A model generated the notes under the pieces. The model saw only the letters and a program-made list of their open reading frames with translations, ran no database searches and was not told the origin of the DNA. Positions 22,983 through 34,623 of a stretch of 64,000 nt of DNA are shown here, piece after piece. The number at the start of each line of letters is the position of its first letter. Position 1 is the stretch's first letter. The DNA comes from Geosiphon pyriformis. Lineage: Eukaryota; Glomeromycota; Glomeromycetes; Archaeosporales; Geosiphonaceae. The DNA lies in assembly GCA_016748015.1 (NCBI GenBank), contig JAAOMT010000198.1, positions 362,894-426,893 of the forward strand, read 5' to 3'. The position numbers and the translations under genes were made by a program.

Positions 22983-24211
22983 TTACCGGAAATTTCCAGT
23001 TTCAGCCATCGATATATCATCTGCTGACCTAGAGCCAGGTAGAGGTAGTAATGATAATTCTGAATCTTCGTTTGAGGTGTCATTTGAAAAATTTTTCCGT
23101 GATGCAGGTTTACAGAAACCTATAGATACAAATATATTGAAAACAATACTAGAAATCTTATTGATTACTGGCCTGTGGAAAGGATATATATATATATATA
23201 TATATTTCGTTTAGCATATTGTATATTATATAAATCAAATAAAAAAGCACATTTTTACAGACCTGATGAATTCTGGAAAAAAAACCGAAAAACTAAACCC
23301 TTCACTTTGATCTCCACGTCGTCCATTGGCGTAAATTCTGAAAAACCGAAGATATATCCAAGATATCATCCAACTAAATTCAATAAGAGATTTCTGTGAT
23401 TGAGCCTCAAATACGACAAAGTATAAGTTACTAAGTCCAAGCAACGCTCCGGGGAGATTCTATTCAGTATATGTGAGAAATAAAATATAAAATATACCAA
23501 ATTAATCACCAACTACCACCAGGTGAAACCATACCTTTATACGAACAGATAAATTGATTGGAAAAGGTTGAATCATCATTTCAGGATCAAGTTGCATTAA
23601 GCCAATTAAAAACCCCATGGCTAATCCTACCATTCCGTTCAATTTTGATTCATAACTGTAAAGTGAAATAAGAATTTAAGGAAAAACATGCTTCAAAAAT
23701 TGAAAAGCCGCTATATCATTTACGTGTAATACTCACAGATAAAACGTGTTTTTGGTCAATGCATATTCAATGAGATATACAGAGCATCCAGCCAAATTGG
23801 ATCCAACGGCCACGATGGCAACAAATTTCAGAAATTCCCGAGATCCCCATACGCGTTCAAGACGAGTTCCAAAAACAAGCATAACAACCATGCTCCCGAG
23901 AAACTAGAAAGCAGAGCGGTAAGAATCTCGTTACCGGGTCTTGAAGGTTGAAACTAGGCTGACATTAATCCATCAATCCATCCATCCATCCTACCTACTG
24001 TAGTCAGATTAGTTTCCATGAAGGGGGCAGTAAGAAACGTCCATAAGTGTTTTCCTGCAAACCCGGGCACTGTGATTAGGAAAACCAGTGGATTTGTGGA
24101 GGCTGCCGGGTCTTCAAGCCATTGTCGATAACGTAATACTGCTCCCAAGGTAGACAGCAAAAATATTACAAGAGCGAACAGAGTGGTGCAAGGTGCAAAG
24201 TTTGAGAACAT
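22983..24211 (-). CDS. TMEM115-like Golgi membrane protein (rhomboid-like fold, DUF1751), 5 exons
   Basis: Exons on the minus strand: 24211-23999, 23903-23737, 23655-23535, 23459-23263 and 23172-22983, all with GT-AG borders and matching phases; 888 coding bases give 295 residues. The start MFSNFAPCTT matches the family N-terminus. Family marks: hydrophobic spans near 8-25 and 45-60, ETNLTT then LERVWGSREF (86-95), a GLAMGFLIGLMQLDPE helix, and GDQSEGFSFSVFFPEF near 216-231. TMEM115 is a Golgi membrane protein related to rhomboids but without protease activity; it is linked to retrograde traffic. The usual basic tail after LPLPGS is short here. A GT at 22986-22985 could splice to a further exon, but no continuation stays open for long. 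Assignment by eye; exon phases give strong support. Confidence 0.85.
23183..23206. repeat. AT dinucleotide microsatellite in intron 4 of the TMEM115-like gene
   Basis: About 12 uninterrupted TA/AT units lie between exon 5 (acceptor at 23174-23173) and exon 4. Likely length-variable; no function inferred. Confidence 0.85.
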
Positions 24212-24403
24212 GACGAATTTGAGTCAAATGAAGGTCTTGAAATTTGAAAGAGGTGATATTGTTCTTTTAAGGAAAGAAATGCAATTTGATCTCATCTTTC
24301 TCGGATCGCCAGTAAGTAATATCCTGCTATATTACAGTATTAACAAGACGATATAGGTGATTTTCGTTAACGGCTATACGATTATCTTTTCAACGTTTGA
24401 AAA
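24212..24403. promoter_or_regulatory. Shared divergent promoter region (192 bp)
   Basis: The TMEM115-like gene starts leftward at 24211 and the small membrane-protein gene starts rightward at 24404. The 192 bases between must hold both 5' regions. I see no clear TATA box or other named element. Confidence 0.5.
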
Positions 24404-24727
24404 ATGTCCGGGAAATCGGTTTGGGAGTCATACAAATCACTCTCTCCGCGTACGCGCCTATATCTGGGATTAGGTTTATAACAAAGTTCTTTTTTTTTAG
24501 CTTTCAAGCATGGCAATTAATACGTTGTGTGACATATTACTAAGCCTAGTGTATGAAATGCGTAAACGTAAAACCAAATCATAGGGGGAATCGCGATTTC
24601 ATTAGCGGGTATTTATTTAAGTGATAAACTTGAAGAAAGATACCCAGACGAAATACCGATACTATCTCCGCAATCAAAGAACGTTCCCAATACAAAAAAG
24701 TATGATGCATTGGCCGAAGAAAAATAA
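24404..24727 (+). CDS. Small single-pass membrane protein, 70 residues, 2 exons
   Basis: Exon 1 is 24404-24473 (MSGKSVWESYKSLSPRTRLY) and exon 2 is 24585-24727, ending AEEK then TAA. The two join in phase across a GT-AG intron of 111 bases. The protein has a basic-aromatic N-terminus, one hydrophobic segment (YLGLGGIAISLAGIYL, residues 20-35) and a charged tail DKLEERYPDEIP. I do not recognise the family; the shape resembles small mitochondrial or ER membrane subunits, which is a guess. A second acceptor after the long T run at about 24491-24502 has a better pyrimidine tract but leads to a stop within seven codons, so splice choice may matter. Divergent to the TMEM115-like gene and convergent with the SVP26-like gene. 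Confidence 0.6.
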
Positions 24728-25018
24728 CTTTGGGAGAATCAACCAATCAACATTATAAACGCTACGAATTTTATAAAACCAAAAATGTGGTAATTTATTT
24801 TATTTTTATTATTATTATTCTTTTTATTTTTTTAAACAGAAAATTTTCGAATAGTATCTCTTCGACATTAAAAAGTAGATACGATTTTAATCTAGTTTTA
24901 GGAAATAAAGCTAAAGACGAAATTACCTTCCTTTTTCTCATTATCATCTACTTGCTGCTAAAGTTTCTGCAACTTTAAAAGTCATGATTAAAGAATCTGG
25001 TAAAAGGCATGTATTAAT

Positions 25019-26162
25019 TTAAAGATTTTTTCTTATAGGCAAAGGTGATGATGAAATCATTGGGATCAAATCATCCTTTTTTTGTAGAATAACCGTCAGG
25101 AAATTCTTGAGTAATCCCGCTCTTTGTCTTGCCGGGAGATCCCTGTCTGATGTACTTGAATCTACAAGTAAAAATATTTGAAGTGTTAATATTTTCGAAA
25201 AACCCAAGCATTATTTGCAGGAATTTCATTTATGATCATGGTTTCCAAATTAAATAAAAACAAACCAAAAGATGGCAATGCATTATCATTCGCACTCAAT
25301 GAAATAAAATAAACAAATGGAACAAGCCACACACAAATTCCAAAGAATGCGGCGATATCCATAAATGTGAAATAACGAGATGTAAAATATTGAAACCAAA
25401 GAAAATGGTCAAGCAGTACAAGGACTAAATCCAAATCGATTTCAAAGGAGAAAGAATTGTATATGAGATTCAAATAAAATTTAAATAGAATTAAAAAATT
25501 TCAATTTAATTACCGCAACCAGCCATGAATGGTAAACTGGTCAAATTGATGAAAGGAAAAGTCTTCAGATTCAATGTGTAAATCCCATGACATATGATCG
25601 AGAAGACAGTACGCCCAAACGGGAAACCATCAAAAAGCCATAATAATATATGTGAAACTACCACGAACTTTTCAGAGTTTCACATTATCGAAGGGATGAA
25701 TAGAAATTGATCAGTGACACATAATTGAGAAATAGAGCATAAAATTGTTAAAATTGAACAAGCACACACCCCTGTTATATTTTTTATGATCTTTCTTGTT
25801 ATTACTGTATATTCTTCGACAAGTTCGGCTAAAGAGGTTAGGACATGTAAATTAATAGGTGTGTCCAATAAAAAATTTCCAATGGGGGAAAGAAAAAACA
25901 CGTTAGAAAACTTTCTCAAAAAAACGTCCTTCTAAAAAAGAAGGACAAGCAAAAAATCACACGTACCGAGATAATATAGACCACAAGCTAAGTTGAAGTC
26001 GAGTAAATGTAGTGTAGTGTTTGCATGAAATCATATGGAGATACAATGCTATTGAGGAATAATGGCTTTAAAGGTAAGTGAGAAATGGTTACCTAAACTT
26101 AAAGTTACAAATATGAACGCGATGACCGCGCCGACATATGATAGTATGTGGAGGAAACTCAT
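25019..26162 (-). CDS. SVP26: SVP26/TEX261-like ER-Golgi cargo adaptor, 6 exons
   Basis: Exons on the minus strand: 26162-26093, 25987-25967 (21 bases), 25828-25770, 25667-25514, 25424-25266 and 25161-25019; 606 bases give 201 residues, all GT-AG with compatible phases. Recognised by MSFLHILSYVGAVIAFIFVT, AELVEEYTV (31-39), LLWLFDGFPF, FSIICHGIYTLNL and VLVLLDHFLWFQYF (102-115), all hallmarks of the family. Yeast Svp26 and animal TEX261 are four-span ER membrane adaptors that load selected Golgi enzymes into COPII vesicles. Four hydrophobic segments are visible; the C-terminus (DSSTSDRDLPARQRAG onward) is hydrophilic. Length is close to TEX261. It sits between two other membrane-protein genes. 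Confidence 0.9.
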
Positions 26163-26472
26163 TTTTAAGTAAATAAATAAGTTAGCATTTGAAGTGACAA
26201 GTACGGCAGGAAAAAAACGAAAAGGTGAGAAAGGTCATACTCTAAGAAAGTTGGAATTTATGTGACACGCGTACCCCTGAAATTGATTAACATTCATATA
26301 ATGTAGTGTTATATAAAATCATTTGAGATTTATCATTTTATGGGCACTTTTTTACTATCGACAAAGAAAAGATTAATAGATTTTCAAACTGTAACAGAAT
26401 CTGATCTACCAATATTATTTTAGGCTGTCATATTACAAATTGTGATTCCTCACAAATGTTTTCATACTCTTT

Positions 26473-27348
26473 TTAAACCTGTCGTCCAATATTCCAACCC
26501 ATTTTTTGTAACTTTTTTACTAAAGGCGGGGTAATAGCAGCGGTTAATCCTAATCTCAACGGAACTAAAAGCTTATGTATCCCATATGCAATTAAAAACG
26601 TACTCATCCATGATGACATTTGTTTCATGTTTTTTCCGCTCTCATTACTATCACCAAAGTTACCTTCTTGTTGTGATTTACTAGTTTTAGCAATTTGTCC
26701 ACCATCTTCGCTTTCCTTTTTATTTTGAGGATTTTTTGGCATGTTAGGGATAGTAAGCCACCTATCAAAAATTTTCTTCATCCAATCCTCAATCTTTTTC
26801 ACTCGTTCCCCACCACCAACCTGAATTACGAAAAAGGTACCAGCCAAGTCTAACGTTGATATCACCGTATATACCACTAGAGCTGAAACCCCATATTGAC
26901 GTGTTAGTAATTTAATCCGTGCTGTGATTGATAGTTTGTTGCCTGAATTCTCAATTCTTGTAGTTGTATTTGTGGTGGTGTTACGACTTCCATTCATTTT
27001 GAAATGAGGAAAGCGAGCAAAGATTGAATTTTTGGAGTTGTAAAAAGGTAATAATAAAGGCTTTCTAGAAATTGATTTGTTGAATAAGAAAAATGTTGGT
27101 GGTGTGTGTGAAAGTTGAAAGTAAGTGGCAACTTTAGGAGTTTGACTAAAGAATAGGGCTAATTTAGCCATATACGAGAAATTTATGGAATTTTTTGAAG
27201 GGATTTTTGTTGTAGATGAAAGAAAGGAAGTAGCTTTAGTTTTGTTCAAAGAAGACTTTATTATCATTGCTAAAGTCGCGTTTAGAAGAGAGTTTACTTT
27301 CGTAGCCGAGTTTTCTAGCTGAGAAATACGTTGCAAATTTCGAAGCAT
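26473..27348 (-). CDS. FAM210-like mitochondrial membrane protein (DUF1279), single exon
   Basis: 291 residues without intron, from MLRNLQRISQ to GWNIGRQV. The first 120 residues are rich in Lys, Ser, Asn and Phe with few acids, as in mitochondrial presequences. The DUF1279 domain starts near 141: ARIKLLTRQYGVSALVVYTV (143-162), STLDLAGTFFVIQ, then after a polar insert (about 200-243) STFLIAYGIHKLLVPLRLGL (249-268) and AITPPLVKKLQKMGW. This split pattern matches FAM210A/B and fungal relatives, which are inner-membrane mitochondrial proteins. The start is the first Met; a downstream Met at 60 is possible but would remove most of the presequence. It lies tandem to the SVP26-like gene, 310 bases downstream of that gene's start. 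Confidence 0.87.
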   Translation of the reverse strand: MLRNLQRISQLENSATKVNSLLNATLAMIIKSSLNKTKATSFLSSTTKIPSKNSINFSYMAKLALFFSQTPKVATYFQLSHTPPTFFLFNKSISRKPLLLPFYNSKNSIFARFPHFKMNGSRNTTTNTTTRIENSGNKLSITARIKLLTRQYGVSALVVYTVISTLDLAGTFFVIQVGGGERVKKIEDWMKKIFDRWLTIPNMPKNPQNKKESEDGGQIAKTSKSQQEGNFGDSNESGKNMKQMSSWMSTFLIAYGIHKLLVPLRLGLTAAITPPLVKKLQKMGWNIGRQV

Positions 27349-27419
27349 GATGTAAAAAATGGGGAAGTTGGTTGAAATTTGAAATGAATTATTTTGATGA
27401 GTCAGACAAGTTTTATTAT

Positions 27420-29690
27420 CCGATCTCTTTTAGGAAGGACTTTAGACGGAATAAAAAATATTATGTTATATTTTTAAATATAATAATTAAACTATTATTT
27501 TAAATTAATTAACTTTTTTTATTATTAAAAATAGTAAAATAATATAATACTAAAAATTTTAAAAATATTAACAAAAATGCCAAAAATACTAATAATAACC
27601 AAAAAACTAAAAATATAAAACATTTTATATAATCAAAGTTATATACAATCAGATTTTCATAAAAGAACCCTCAATAAAAGAACAACCTCTTACAAAAAAC
27701 ATTTTTTTATAGAACTAATTGATTAATTAACAATTTATAAAGGGACAAAACATAATTTTATCAAATATTTATTTAAAATTTACTTTTATATAAGAACAAA
27801 TATTATATGCTAGATATTAATTAATAATTGAAAAAAGAGTTGAATTAATTTCATTCTAACTTTTTTTAAATCAATTTACATTGAACTTGTTTTTTTTTAA
27901 TCTTATCTGTTTTTACATATAATTATTTAGCTTTTATTGTATTCCAATTTAGATTTGCTAAACCAAATTTAATAATATTATTATAAGCACATTTTCTAAC
28001 AAACTTGCTAAATTATTACAATGTTAAAATTTTTATTCAAAAAACAAAAATAAATAACAGTTAATAATGTTCTTTGTAAAAAAATTTGTTAATATTCCAA
28101 AAATTATTATGACATAAAAAATAATAATATTATAATCTAGTTTAATCATAAATATTCAAAACTTTATATTTTTTATCTAATTGTTTTCAAGATAATTAAA
28201 AAACATATAAAGTAGTTAAATATTAAAATTAATAAAATTTCAAAAAGATTTATTTGACATAAAAACATTAAATTTTAATTATTAAACCAAGTTTTAAATT
28301 ATTGTATAGAACAGCAGTCATTATTAAATTCAATAATCAATTAATTAAAAAAAAAAAAAAATTTGCCAAATTTCTTGGTATACATAAAAATAAAATACAA
28401 TTCTCAAATAAATGGTTTTAAAAATTCAAAAAACAAAACCAGTTATATATTTATTAATTTTATGATAAAGCAAAAAGTGTATTAACTGAAAGTTTATTAA
28501 AAAAATAAAAAAAAATAAAAATTATTATATTTGAATTTGATTTTACTAATATATATACTAAAAAAACAAAATTATTTTTTTATATAAAACTAAATTAAAC
28601 ACTTATAAAATATTAAAATACAAAAAAAAATTAGTATATTATATTTATTACTTGTTATTATTATATATTATTGTTATATTAATTTAATCTTTTTGCTACA
28701 AATTTAACTAGATCTTACAAATTATAATCTTTAATAATTGAACATATAAAAAATCCAAAATTTTTTAAAAGAATTAATACTTTTAATCTATTTATTATTT
28801 ACAAATTTAATTCTAAAACATGGTTCAAATATATAAATAAAGATTTTTGAATTCAAAATTAACATATATTACTTTTAGCTAATAATACAACTTTTTATCA
28901 TACTTAAATTAAAAAAAAATTTATTTCAATTAATCAATATTATTTTGCATTATTTTTTTTAAATACTATATTATATCTTTAATTAATAGATACTAACATT
29001 ATTAAATTTTTCAAAGACAAATATAAGCACTTATATTGTTAATATATTTTATATTAATTTGAATAAAAATTAATATTAAACAATTAAGTAATATAATATA
29101 TATAATATTATTATTATTATATATTATATAATTTTATCTAATATTAATTTATTTTTTAAAAATAAATTAAACATAAAACAAGTAATTAATTATGTTGTTC
29201 AATTATAGTTTTAAGTAATATCTGTTATAATTTAAAACTGTTAACAAAAAACAGATATTTTTTTTTATAATTAAAAATTAAAAATTCAAGAATCTAAAAC
29301 ATTAATTGTTGTAAATATATTTAATAATTTATCATTAAATGCACAATAATTGGTCAAAAATCTCGAAAAGTGTACTATAACAGTTAATAAATTATTGGCA
29401 ATTAAAAATATTCTTAATAATAATAAAATTATAGATATAATTTTAACTAATACTTAAATTAAAACCAATATAATTAATAATTTGAAAAAAAAATTAGAAA
29501 ATTTTTACCTGTTTTAATTACAATTACAAAAGCATATAAGGTATTAAAAAAGGTAATTAGATTTAAAAAGCAATTAGCAAAAGAAAATTTAATATAAAAA
29601 ACCAAAATTTACTTAGAAAAAAATTATATAAATATGAAAAAATAAAAAAATTCTAAAAAACAGATAATAATTTTTTTATTATTATTATTT
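27420..29690. other. AT-rich desert between host genes and LINE L3
   Basis: Mostly A/T runs, ending at the 3' tail of LINE L3 near 29690. One stretch, about 29284-29517 on the plus strand, reads as roughly 78 codons with two internal TAA and may be a decayed coding relic (see findings). Nothing else is recognisable. Confidence 0.65.
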
Positions 29691-29803
29691 AATAAATGAG
29701 ATTCAAATATTGTCTAGTTTTATACATCAAAAAATGATTTATACTAGGTGTAAATCATGCTTTTTCTATACGTGACCAGTTACTCAGGCTGATTAGAACA
29801 ATA

Positions 29804-32622
29804 CTATGCAGCTATACAAACTGAAACCAAATTACTTACTCCAGAAAAAAACAAACAAGATTTGTAAAAGCCAAAATATATGCCAAAAGCTTCAGCTATG
29901 CCAAGTATTTTAACTACATCAGCAGAAAACCTTGAAGCCAAATTAAAAACTGATATGAAAACAGAATTATCTAAGAGAATCAAGCCATTTTTCTCCATAT
30001 ATGCATGGTATTTAACATGAACTAACCAGATATTATCCCTAAAAGCAAGATTAAGAGAGCACACAAATTCAACAATCTCTTGACAAGCAATCTTGGGATT
30101 ACAGAAAATGAAAACAGTCTCACAAAAACAACCATCAAAAACACAACTCTTAAAAAAAGCCATTGATAAAAAGGAATCAGAAACACAGATTGATAACAAC
30201 TGGAGCACACTCAAGGAGGAATAAGAGAGACCCAAAAGTGACTTCCAAAAATTCACATGAGATTCTAGTAACTGACACTGAACAGGCTTGTCAACTCTAT
30301 AGAAAAACACATGATTTGACACTTCTACTTCATCACAGTACAAGCACAATACATTGAGATAATGTTTATTATAGAGGCACTTATGAATGACCACAGGCAA
30401 CTGATAATGCAAAGCTTTCATAAAATAAATGCACGCATTAGCTAATGCCTTGCTAGTATAACCAGTGGCCATGTGCAAATCAAGATGTTATACTAATAAA
30501 GAACAGTGCCAATCAACCTCAGAAAGCAAACCACAAGCCAAAAACTTTGAGCCAGAGCCAATTTTCCAATGCATACAACAAACAGAATGATAAATGTTAT
30601 AAGCAAAATGTCTAAAATTGCCAGAAATAATATTGCTGTCAGCCACCAAAAATGTTCATTCAGACAAGGAGGAAGAAACCAGTCAGAAATAGAAGTGTCA
30701 CCAGTAATCACATTAGTATACTCATTTTTTGGAATGCCAGAGTAATCCTTCATCTTGTGCCAACTAACACTCAAATTTTTACTGCAAATAACATTAACAA
30801 TATGTTGATGCTCAACCCAGCACTAATTATGAAAATCAGGACACACTAAATCCAATTCTGACTTGTAAGCATCCAAAGTGAATTGACTATCCAAAAACAA
30901 GTGAACAGAACTAGACAAAAGAACACACTTCAGAGCTAATACAATAGCTTGCATTTTAGCCAAAGTAGATGACATTAAACCTGATACATCAATGCCCAAA
31001 CTCAAATCAATATCTTTGAAAAAAACAACAGCACCAGCCTTGCAGCCAACTGTATCCAAACCCTTTAGAAACCTATCCATATATACAAATAAACTACCAG
31101 TACCTACCCAAGACAGACAATCACATACAGACACAAAACTGCTTAAGCCAAAAATGTTTAAGAAACCAACACCACTTATCATTGAGGGAAAAGTCAAAAA
31201 CAAATTCACATTATTGAAAAATGCAGAGAAAAGTTTGAACCACTTAGGAACAGGGCCATGGAGGTCCAGTCTCTTCCACCACTTGAATATGTACTAATCA
31301 AAAACAGCACCATGACAATTATGAAGCTGATCCACAAATGCAATACCATACCATTAAAGAGAAGAAAAAAACTTGAAAAACTTTGGCTTGTCAAGAACAG
31401 CAGACATAGAAACCCCACCACAAAAACAAAAAAGATTGGCCAGAGAGCCACTAATTAACAGACTGCAGTCATAAAGAACACAAACCATGCCTGTTAAAAA
31501 ATTATTAAAAACACTAACACAAACACAAACAGAAGAGCTCAAAGGATAAACAGAATGCCAACAAAGAACTTGCAAATCATAAAATCTGTAAGAAAACAAT
31601 CGACCCAGAATTCCACCAGAGTTTGCAAAGCTAATAAGGGAAGCAATCTTACTCTCAAATTGAATTTGCACAAAAGATTTCAAACCATAAAAAGAGGGAT
31701 AGTGAATTGTATTACTAGGAAAGTCAAAAGGCAGGCCAGACTTGAACTTTAGCCCCTTACAAATTATAGCATCCCATTTGTTGTACATACTAACCAGAAT
31801 AAAACTAAACTGCATTCTATAACTGACTATAGAATAAAGAACTGCTAACACCAAATACAAAAACTGCTTATTTGAGACTGCCTTTTTCAAAACCAAATTG
31901 GTAAAAAAGCAAACATTCAAATGTGCCTTAGCCAAACTAGGCTTTGAAAGATCTTTAGTCAAAAGAAAAGTACTTAAGTACTGATGAGATTCATTCTTTT
32001 TAACAATAGAGATAGGTGCACTGCTAATAGAGAGAAAAAAAATGCTAACCCTGCTATTAATAAAAATGGCCACTGTTTTATTATTATTGATTGAAATGTC
32101 ATTGATCCAAAAAAAATCACTAGCAATATTGAGAATATGCTGAATAGCATTCTGACTGTTACCAATTCAAATTGTATCATCAATGAAGATGCTGGCAGCA
32201 AAAAAAAAAGAAAGCCCAGTCTGAGATTCAGTGTGACCACTTCTGAAAATAAAATAAGAATTCAGCCTATATTCATACACACTTTTCTGGTGCTTGATTT
32301 CACACAACAGAGAATTGTAAAATATGCACCACAGAAGAGGAGAAAAAACTTTTTTTTGGTCCAAACCATCATGCACATAATAACCACTTGTCAAACCAAA
32401 ATCTATCATAATCCTGTTGATATGATCTCTATAAATACTACCAAAAAATCAAATAAATTTGTTGCACATCTTAATTTTGACCAAACTCTTCTTAAAATGT
32501 TCCCAGCCAACTAAATTGTATGCTTTCTGCATGTTTTGTAAAACCAGCCAAAGCTCCCAGTTCTTTTCCAAAGCATTTTCAATAACTAAACCAATTGCAA
32601 AAATAAGAGACTGAGTTGACGT
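29804..32622 (-). pseudogene. L3 ORF2, C-terminal block (RT end, RNase H, zinc motif)
   Basis: From the A2 insertion point the frame continues with RT motif A (Gln-Lys-Ala-Tyr region near 32520), FIDDT (motif C, about 32175), then SAPISIVKKNESHQYL, RNase H (FVYMDRFLKGL, AKMQAIVLALK, FLDSQFTLDA) and the C-terminal Cys-His motif CLYCDEVEVSNHVFF near 30320. It ends at a stop at 29804. Stops and one or more frame changes break it. RNase H has YMDR in place of YMDG, and GluLeuGln is LysMetGln, so it is degenerate. Confidence 0.87.
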
Positions 32623-33586
32623 TGTTACCGGAGGTTTTTGGTCTCTTTTCTGTAATGTTGTTAATACTTATTTGCTGTGAATTCACGTTTTCTGGATGTG
32701 GTTGAACCTCCAGTAACTGAATTTTTGACTTCAAATTATCTCCTATAATTTGAACTTGCTGAGTTTATGAGTGGAATGGCCAATTCCGTGCCAGTTGCTT
32801 TATGTAGTTACATTGTAGTAAACGTCAACTCTTTTCCAGGAATTGCTCGTCTGGAAGCTCACTAAAAATGTGTAATTACTTTGCTGTGAAAGTCAACTCT
32901 TCTACAGGAATCTCATCTGTAGGCTACCCTAATGATTGTAATAAGAAAAGAAAAGAAAAATAAAAGAAATGTAAAAGAAATAAGATTTTTATCAAGAGAA
33001 CGTTTTTCTATCCAGGTCTGGAGTCACTAACAGTTTACTGAAATTGGTAGCTAATCAATTTTGAAATGTTAGTTGGGTTTTGGGGATTTTCCAAATACAA
33101 TAATTAAAAAATTTGGTTTTTCAAATTATTTGATATTTATTTCTTTTTGTGTGTATAAGAATGGTTTTAAGAGATAAATCTAAAGTAAGATACATTTTTT
33201 CGAAGAGAGAAGCTCTTCTTTTATACAACTTGTCATAACACTATTCTATGAACTTGAACTTTGCTATTTTCTACAATTTTGCTGAACTAAAGATACATTT
33301 TGGCAAACTACAAGTTATTTCTGCGAACTATTAGATATTTCGGTGAACTATCAATTATTTCGGCAAACTTTTGAATGTTACATAGTTTGGGGTATTGCAT
33401 GATTGATCATCGCAATTAGGTTACATTTGTGTTGTGTACAATTTGGGTTATTAATTAAATGATAATTTCGGACATTCTTTGCTAATGTAATAAGTGATAA
33501 TTTGAAATGATAATATATGCTAATTAATGATAGGAATTATAAGATAGTTTCATGCTAAATGATATTTCTAATTTTGTCTAGTAACA
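32623..33586 (-). repeat. A2 3' LTR (964 bp)
   Basis: On the plus strand it begins TGTTACCGGAGG and ends CTAGTAACA, an inverted TGTTAC/GTAACA pair. About 17 differences from the 5' LTR occur in the first 430 bases by hand count, nearly all transitions. A polypurine tract GAGAAGAAGG lies on the minus strand just outside (33590-33599). Confidence 0.93.
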
Positions 33587-33950
33587 TAACCTTCTTCTCA
33601 AGACTGAGCTCTGTCAAAGTCCAAGTACTGTCTGTTATTTCCAAATAATAATCCAAAATTATTGAAGAAATTTGGTCTGAAAATTGTTGAAATTTTAATT
33701 CTGTGAGCTTTCTGATGTATTGAATCTTCAAAGGTTGAAAAATTGGGTTTTGTAGTACATTTTCACAGGTGTGGAATAGGTCATAAAGTCTAAGAGCAGC
33801 TTTAAGCCTGTAGTGACTGTTTGTTGATCCAGCTGTTGTCTTGAATTTGTTGTGGAGTTGTTGGCTTTGGGCAGGTGTAGATTTCCGGATGTTCTCCAAA
33901 AGGTGAGATAGTAATTGGTTGTAGAAGTCTGAGAATCTGGTGGGATTCAT
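33555..33950 (-). pseudogene. A2 ORF3, C-terminal remnant
   Basis: Open frame of 131 codons. From about 33870 downward it matches A1 ORF3 (HNKFKTTAGSTNSHYRLKAA, LYDLFHTCENVLQNPI, LKIQYIRKLTELKFQQFSDQ). Residues upstream of that (MNPTRFSDFYNQL) are the dUTPase-linker DNA read in another frame, so they are a by-product of the deletion. The last codons, LLDKIRNII, lie inside the LTR. It is free of stops, which shows that A1's stops are secondary. Confidence 0.75.
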
Positions 33951-34620
33951 TCTGTGTGTTAAGAGCTATATTAACTGGAACTGTGAATCGTCCAGTTGAA
34001 CCAAAACCTTGGGTTCCTCTATCACTTTTTCCTAATTGTTCTCTTTGATTGACTAGTTGTAAACCTGAAATGTTAATTAAGGGTAGGTAAATAGCTTGGA
34101 CAATTTTTTCAGCATGTTTGATCTTGAATGGTTTGTTAGTTTTATTTTGAAGCATCACTGTTATGTCTCCAGTATATCCAGCATCGATTATTCTTTCTCT
34201 AACATTGATTCCTTTGCTTGCCAGAGAGGACTGGGAGGTGATTTGAACCATTGCTCTTGGCAGGATTTCGAGTGCAATTTTGAGGTTGATTTTTGTGAGA
34301 GATTTGGGTTTAAGAACAAAAGTATCCTTGCCTGGATATCTTAGGTCATATCTAGCATCAATTTCATGTGCTTTTTTGGGTTTTATTCCTTGTCCGTTGT
34401 TGTTGAAGTATTTAAGTTGTAAGGCAGGCTGATTTTTGATAAGGTAGATGGGTGTTGTTTCAATTTTTTCCGTTTCTTCAGGTTCTCCAAATTCAATTTT
34501 ATTCTCATCATTTTTGCCGGGCAAGGGGATACTAAGAGCATAGCATTCAGGACACCATTGTTCATCACAAAACATAATGCATTCTTCACATAGCCTAATG
34601 TTTATTTGCTCTAATTGTTG
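33802..34620 (-). pseudogene. A2 pol: dUTPase domain, fused to junction
   Basis: dUTPase motifs: DARYDLRY (I), SQSSLASKGINV (II), RIIDAGYTGDI (III, catalytic Asp kept), KIVQAIYLPL (IV) and QGFGSTGRF (V). Upstream is the second Cys cluster, LCEECIMFCDEQWCPECYAL. After HPEIYTCPK the frame reads through the deletion junction for 19 more residues and stops at 33802. The domain itself is open and the motifs mostly intact, so a dUTPase-bearing polyprotein could in principle have been made by this derivative. Confidence 0.9.
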
Positions 34621-34623
34621 AAT

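Noticed and set aside
23175-23399. Plus-strand 74-codon ORF over the AT microsatellite
   Set aside because: It lies opposite exon 4 of the TMEM115-like gene and contains the dinucleotide repeat; it is a shadow.
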